64,000 bases of DNA from Flavobacteriales bacterium (lineage in GTDB: Bacteria; Bacteroidota; Bacteroidia; UBA10329): positions 1-64,000 of the forward strand of contig JACJZQ010000003.1 in the NCBI GenBank assembly GCA_020635495.1, written 5' to 3'. The notes beneath the pieces were generated by a model. That model was not told where the DNA came from and did no database searches. It saw only the letters and a list, made by a program, of their open reading frames with translations. Positions 63,246-64,000 of the stretch are shown here, piece after piece; the stretch's first letter is position 1; each line of letters begins with the position of its first letter. The translations under genes were made by a program, and so were the position numbers.

Positions 63246-63365
63246 TACAGCTGATTAAAGTCATGCAAAAATTGCATGGGAATTGACAAAAATATGGATT
63301 TAATCGTACGGTATTTGCCGTTGGTCGATTCAACCAACTGATTCAGCGATAGTTAGGATGCCGTG

Positions 63366-64000
63366 TTAGAACCTTGCCCCGTTCAAAAGCCGAAGTGTTT
63401 GCGTTGTGCCATTGAAATCCAATCTGAGCAAATACGTTCCAGATGCTAACATTTCGAGCTCAGGAAGAGGGTTTAGACCTTTCACAACCTCAATAGTTCC
63501 TTCATAAATCAGCTTCCCTGATACATCTAGAAACTGAACTTTCACCTGACCGGAAATGGCTGATTTTAATAGCGCTTTTTGGGACGCATATCTTATAGAG
63601 AATTCAATTTCAGTCTGATAACCAGCTATTCCCACAGCTACGTCTTCAACAACCGTGACGGTTTGATTGGCCGTTACATCCACCAAGTACTGTTCAATTC
63701 CGCTTGGAAATGTAACGATAACCGAATCAGCCATAGTTGACGTGCCCAACCCGAAATGCACGATCGAACTGTTCTGCGAAGCATGAGAAGAGCCACCATC
63801 TACTTCCGCCACGGTAGAAACACCATCAACCACCACTCTTACCCTTGAGCCAAAAGCATCGCGATTGCTTAAAACACCTCTCAATTTCACACCAAGCCAA
63901 TTTCCTGAAACAGATATATTGGCATATATCTCCACGTTAGTTGAATCAAAATATTCATGAACATTCTGAACCACGATGTCCAATTTTCCATCGTTGTTCA
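63366..64000 (-). CDS. Secreted ASPIC/UnbV-domain protein, 5' end outside window
   Basis: The frame is open to the right edge, so only the C-terminal ~211 residues are seen. It begins NNDGKLDIVVQNV, the end of an FG-GAP/VCBS repeat, then an ASPIC/UnbV domain (FGSRVRVVVDGVSTVAEVDG, SVIVTFPSGIEQYLVDV) and a diverged T9SS-like C-terminus (VQFLDVSGKLIYEGTIEV, LASGTYLLRLDFNG). Such proteins are predicted surface or periplasmic beta-propellers. An internal TTG near 63983 is not the true start. Confidence 0.85.
   Translation of the reverse strand, partial: NNDGKLDIVVQNVHEYFDSTNVEIYANISVSGNWLGVKLRGVLSNRDAFGSRVRVVVDGVSTVAEVDGGSSHASQNSSIVHFGLGTSTMADSVIVTFPSGIEQYLVDVTANQTVTVVEDVAVGIAGYQTEIEFSIRYASQKALLKSAISGQVKVQFLDVSGKLIYEGTIEVVKGLNPLPELEMLASGTYLLRLDFNGTTQTLRLLNGARF

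Overview
The window looks like a chromosome segment of a Bacteroidota bacterium, most likely of the Flavobacteriales. The evidence is: many secreted proteins with type IX secretion (T9SS) C-terminal sorting domains of the 'VYPNP...' kind, TAnnTTTG promoter boxes, weak Shine-Dalgarno sequences, Gram-negative lipid A/LPS genes (lpxB, waaA), and families typical of the phylum (FISUMP, DUF4412, DUF1573, HYR/SprB-repeat adhesins). No insertion sequence, integrase, rRNA operon or CRISPR array was seen.

Layout. 1-22 kb is mostly housekeeping with clean reading frames: a collagen-like exoprotein (left edge), surE, a small membrane protein, lpxB, pdhB, a K+-dependent-type membrane pyrophosphatase (hppA), a DUF3604 lipoprotein, murB, waaA, etfBA, a bifunctional nuclease, a nucleoside transporter, then exoproteins including a tail-collar protein and a glycine-rich protein, and tRNA-Val(GAC). 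22.2-25.7 kb holds membrane/envelope genes, including an M48 metalloprotease gene broken by about seven indels. 25.7-34.8 kb is a self-contained island of secreted surface proteins with its own regulators: a LuxR/NarL response regulator, a TPR histidine kinase and a 77-residue stand-alone LuxR DNA-binding protein. 34.8-40.2 kb holds a saccharopine-dehydrogenase-like reductase, an ethanolamine-type permease, an isoaspartyl peptidase and a glutamine-synthetase-like ligase. 40.2-44.3 kb holds small secreted proteins, a thioesterase and a Peptidase_S74 exoprotein. 44.3-51.9 kb holds catabolic genes (iron alcohol dehydrogenase, a signal-less M23-fold protein, CoA transferase, C26 gamma-glutamyl hydrolase, aldehyde dehydrogenase) around a convergent pair of DUF1573 proteins. 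52-64 kb holds two giant T9SS adhesins (1596 and 2097 residues) and the end of an ASPIC/UnbV protein.

The most notable system is the island at 25.7-34.8 kb. Perfect or near-perfect palindromes of the NarL/NarP 7-2-7 type (TACTCAT-NN-ATGAGTA) lie upstream of four minus-strand transcription units: two surface-protein operons, the small luxR gene and the regulator/kinase operon. At each promoter one palindrome sits 22-23 bp from a TnnnTTTG-like -7 box. One of these promoters is a duplicate of another and carries a fossil 3' end of the luxR gene. This reads as an autoregulated two-component circuit controlling secreted proteins.

A second theme is catabolism: the GS-like ligase, ethanolamine-type permease, alcohol and aldehyde dehydrogenases and C26 hydrolase together could run a gamma-glutamylated amino-alcohol pathway.

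Caution: about 23 frame-breaking indels lie between 23.4 and 37.5 kb, many in homopolymers, while the flanks are almost free of them. I read this stretch as poorly polished assembly more than true gene decay, so the broken genes are described as reconstructed units.
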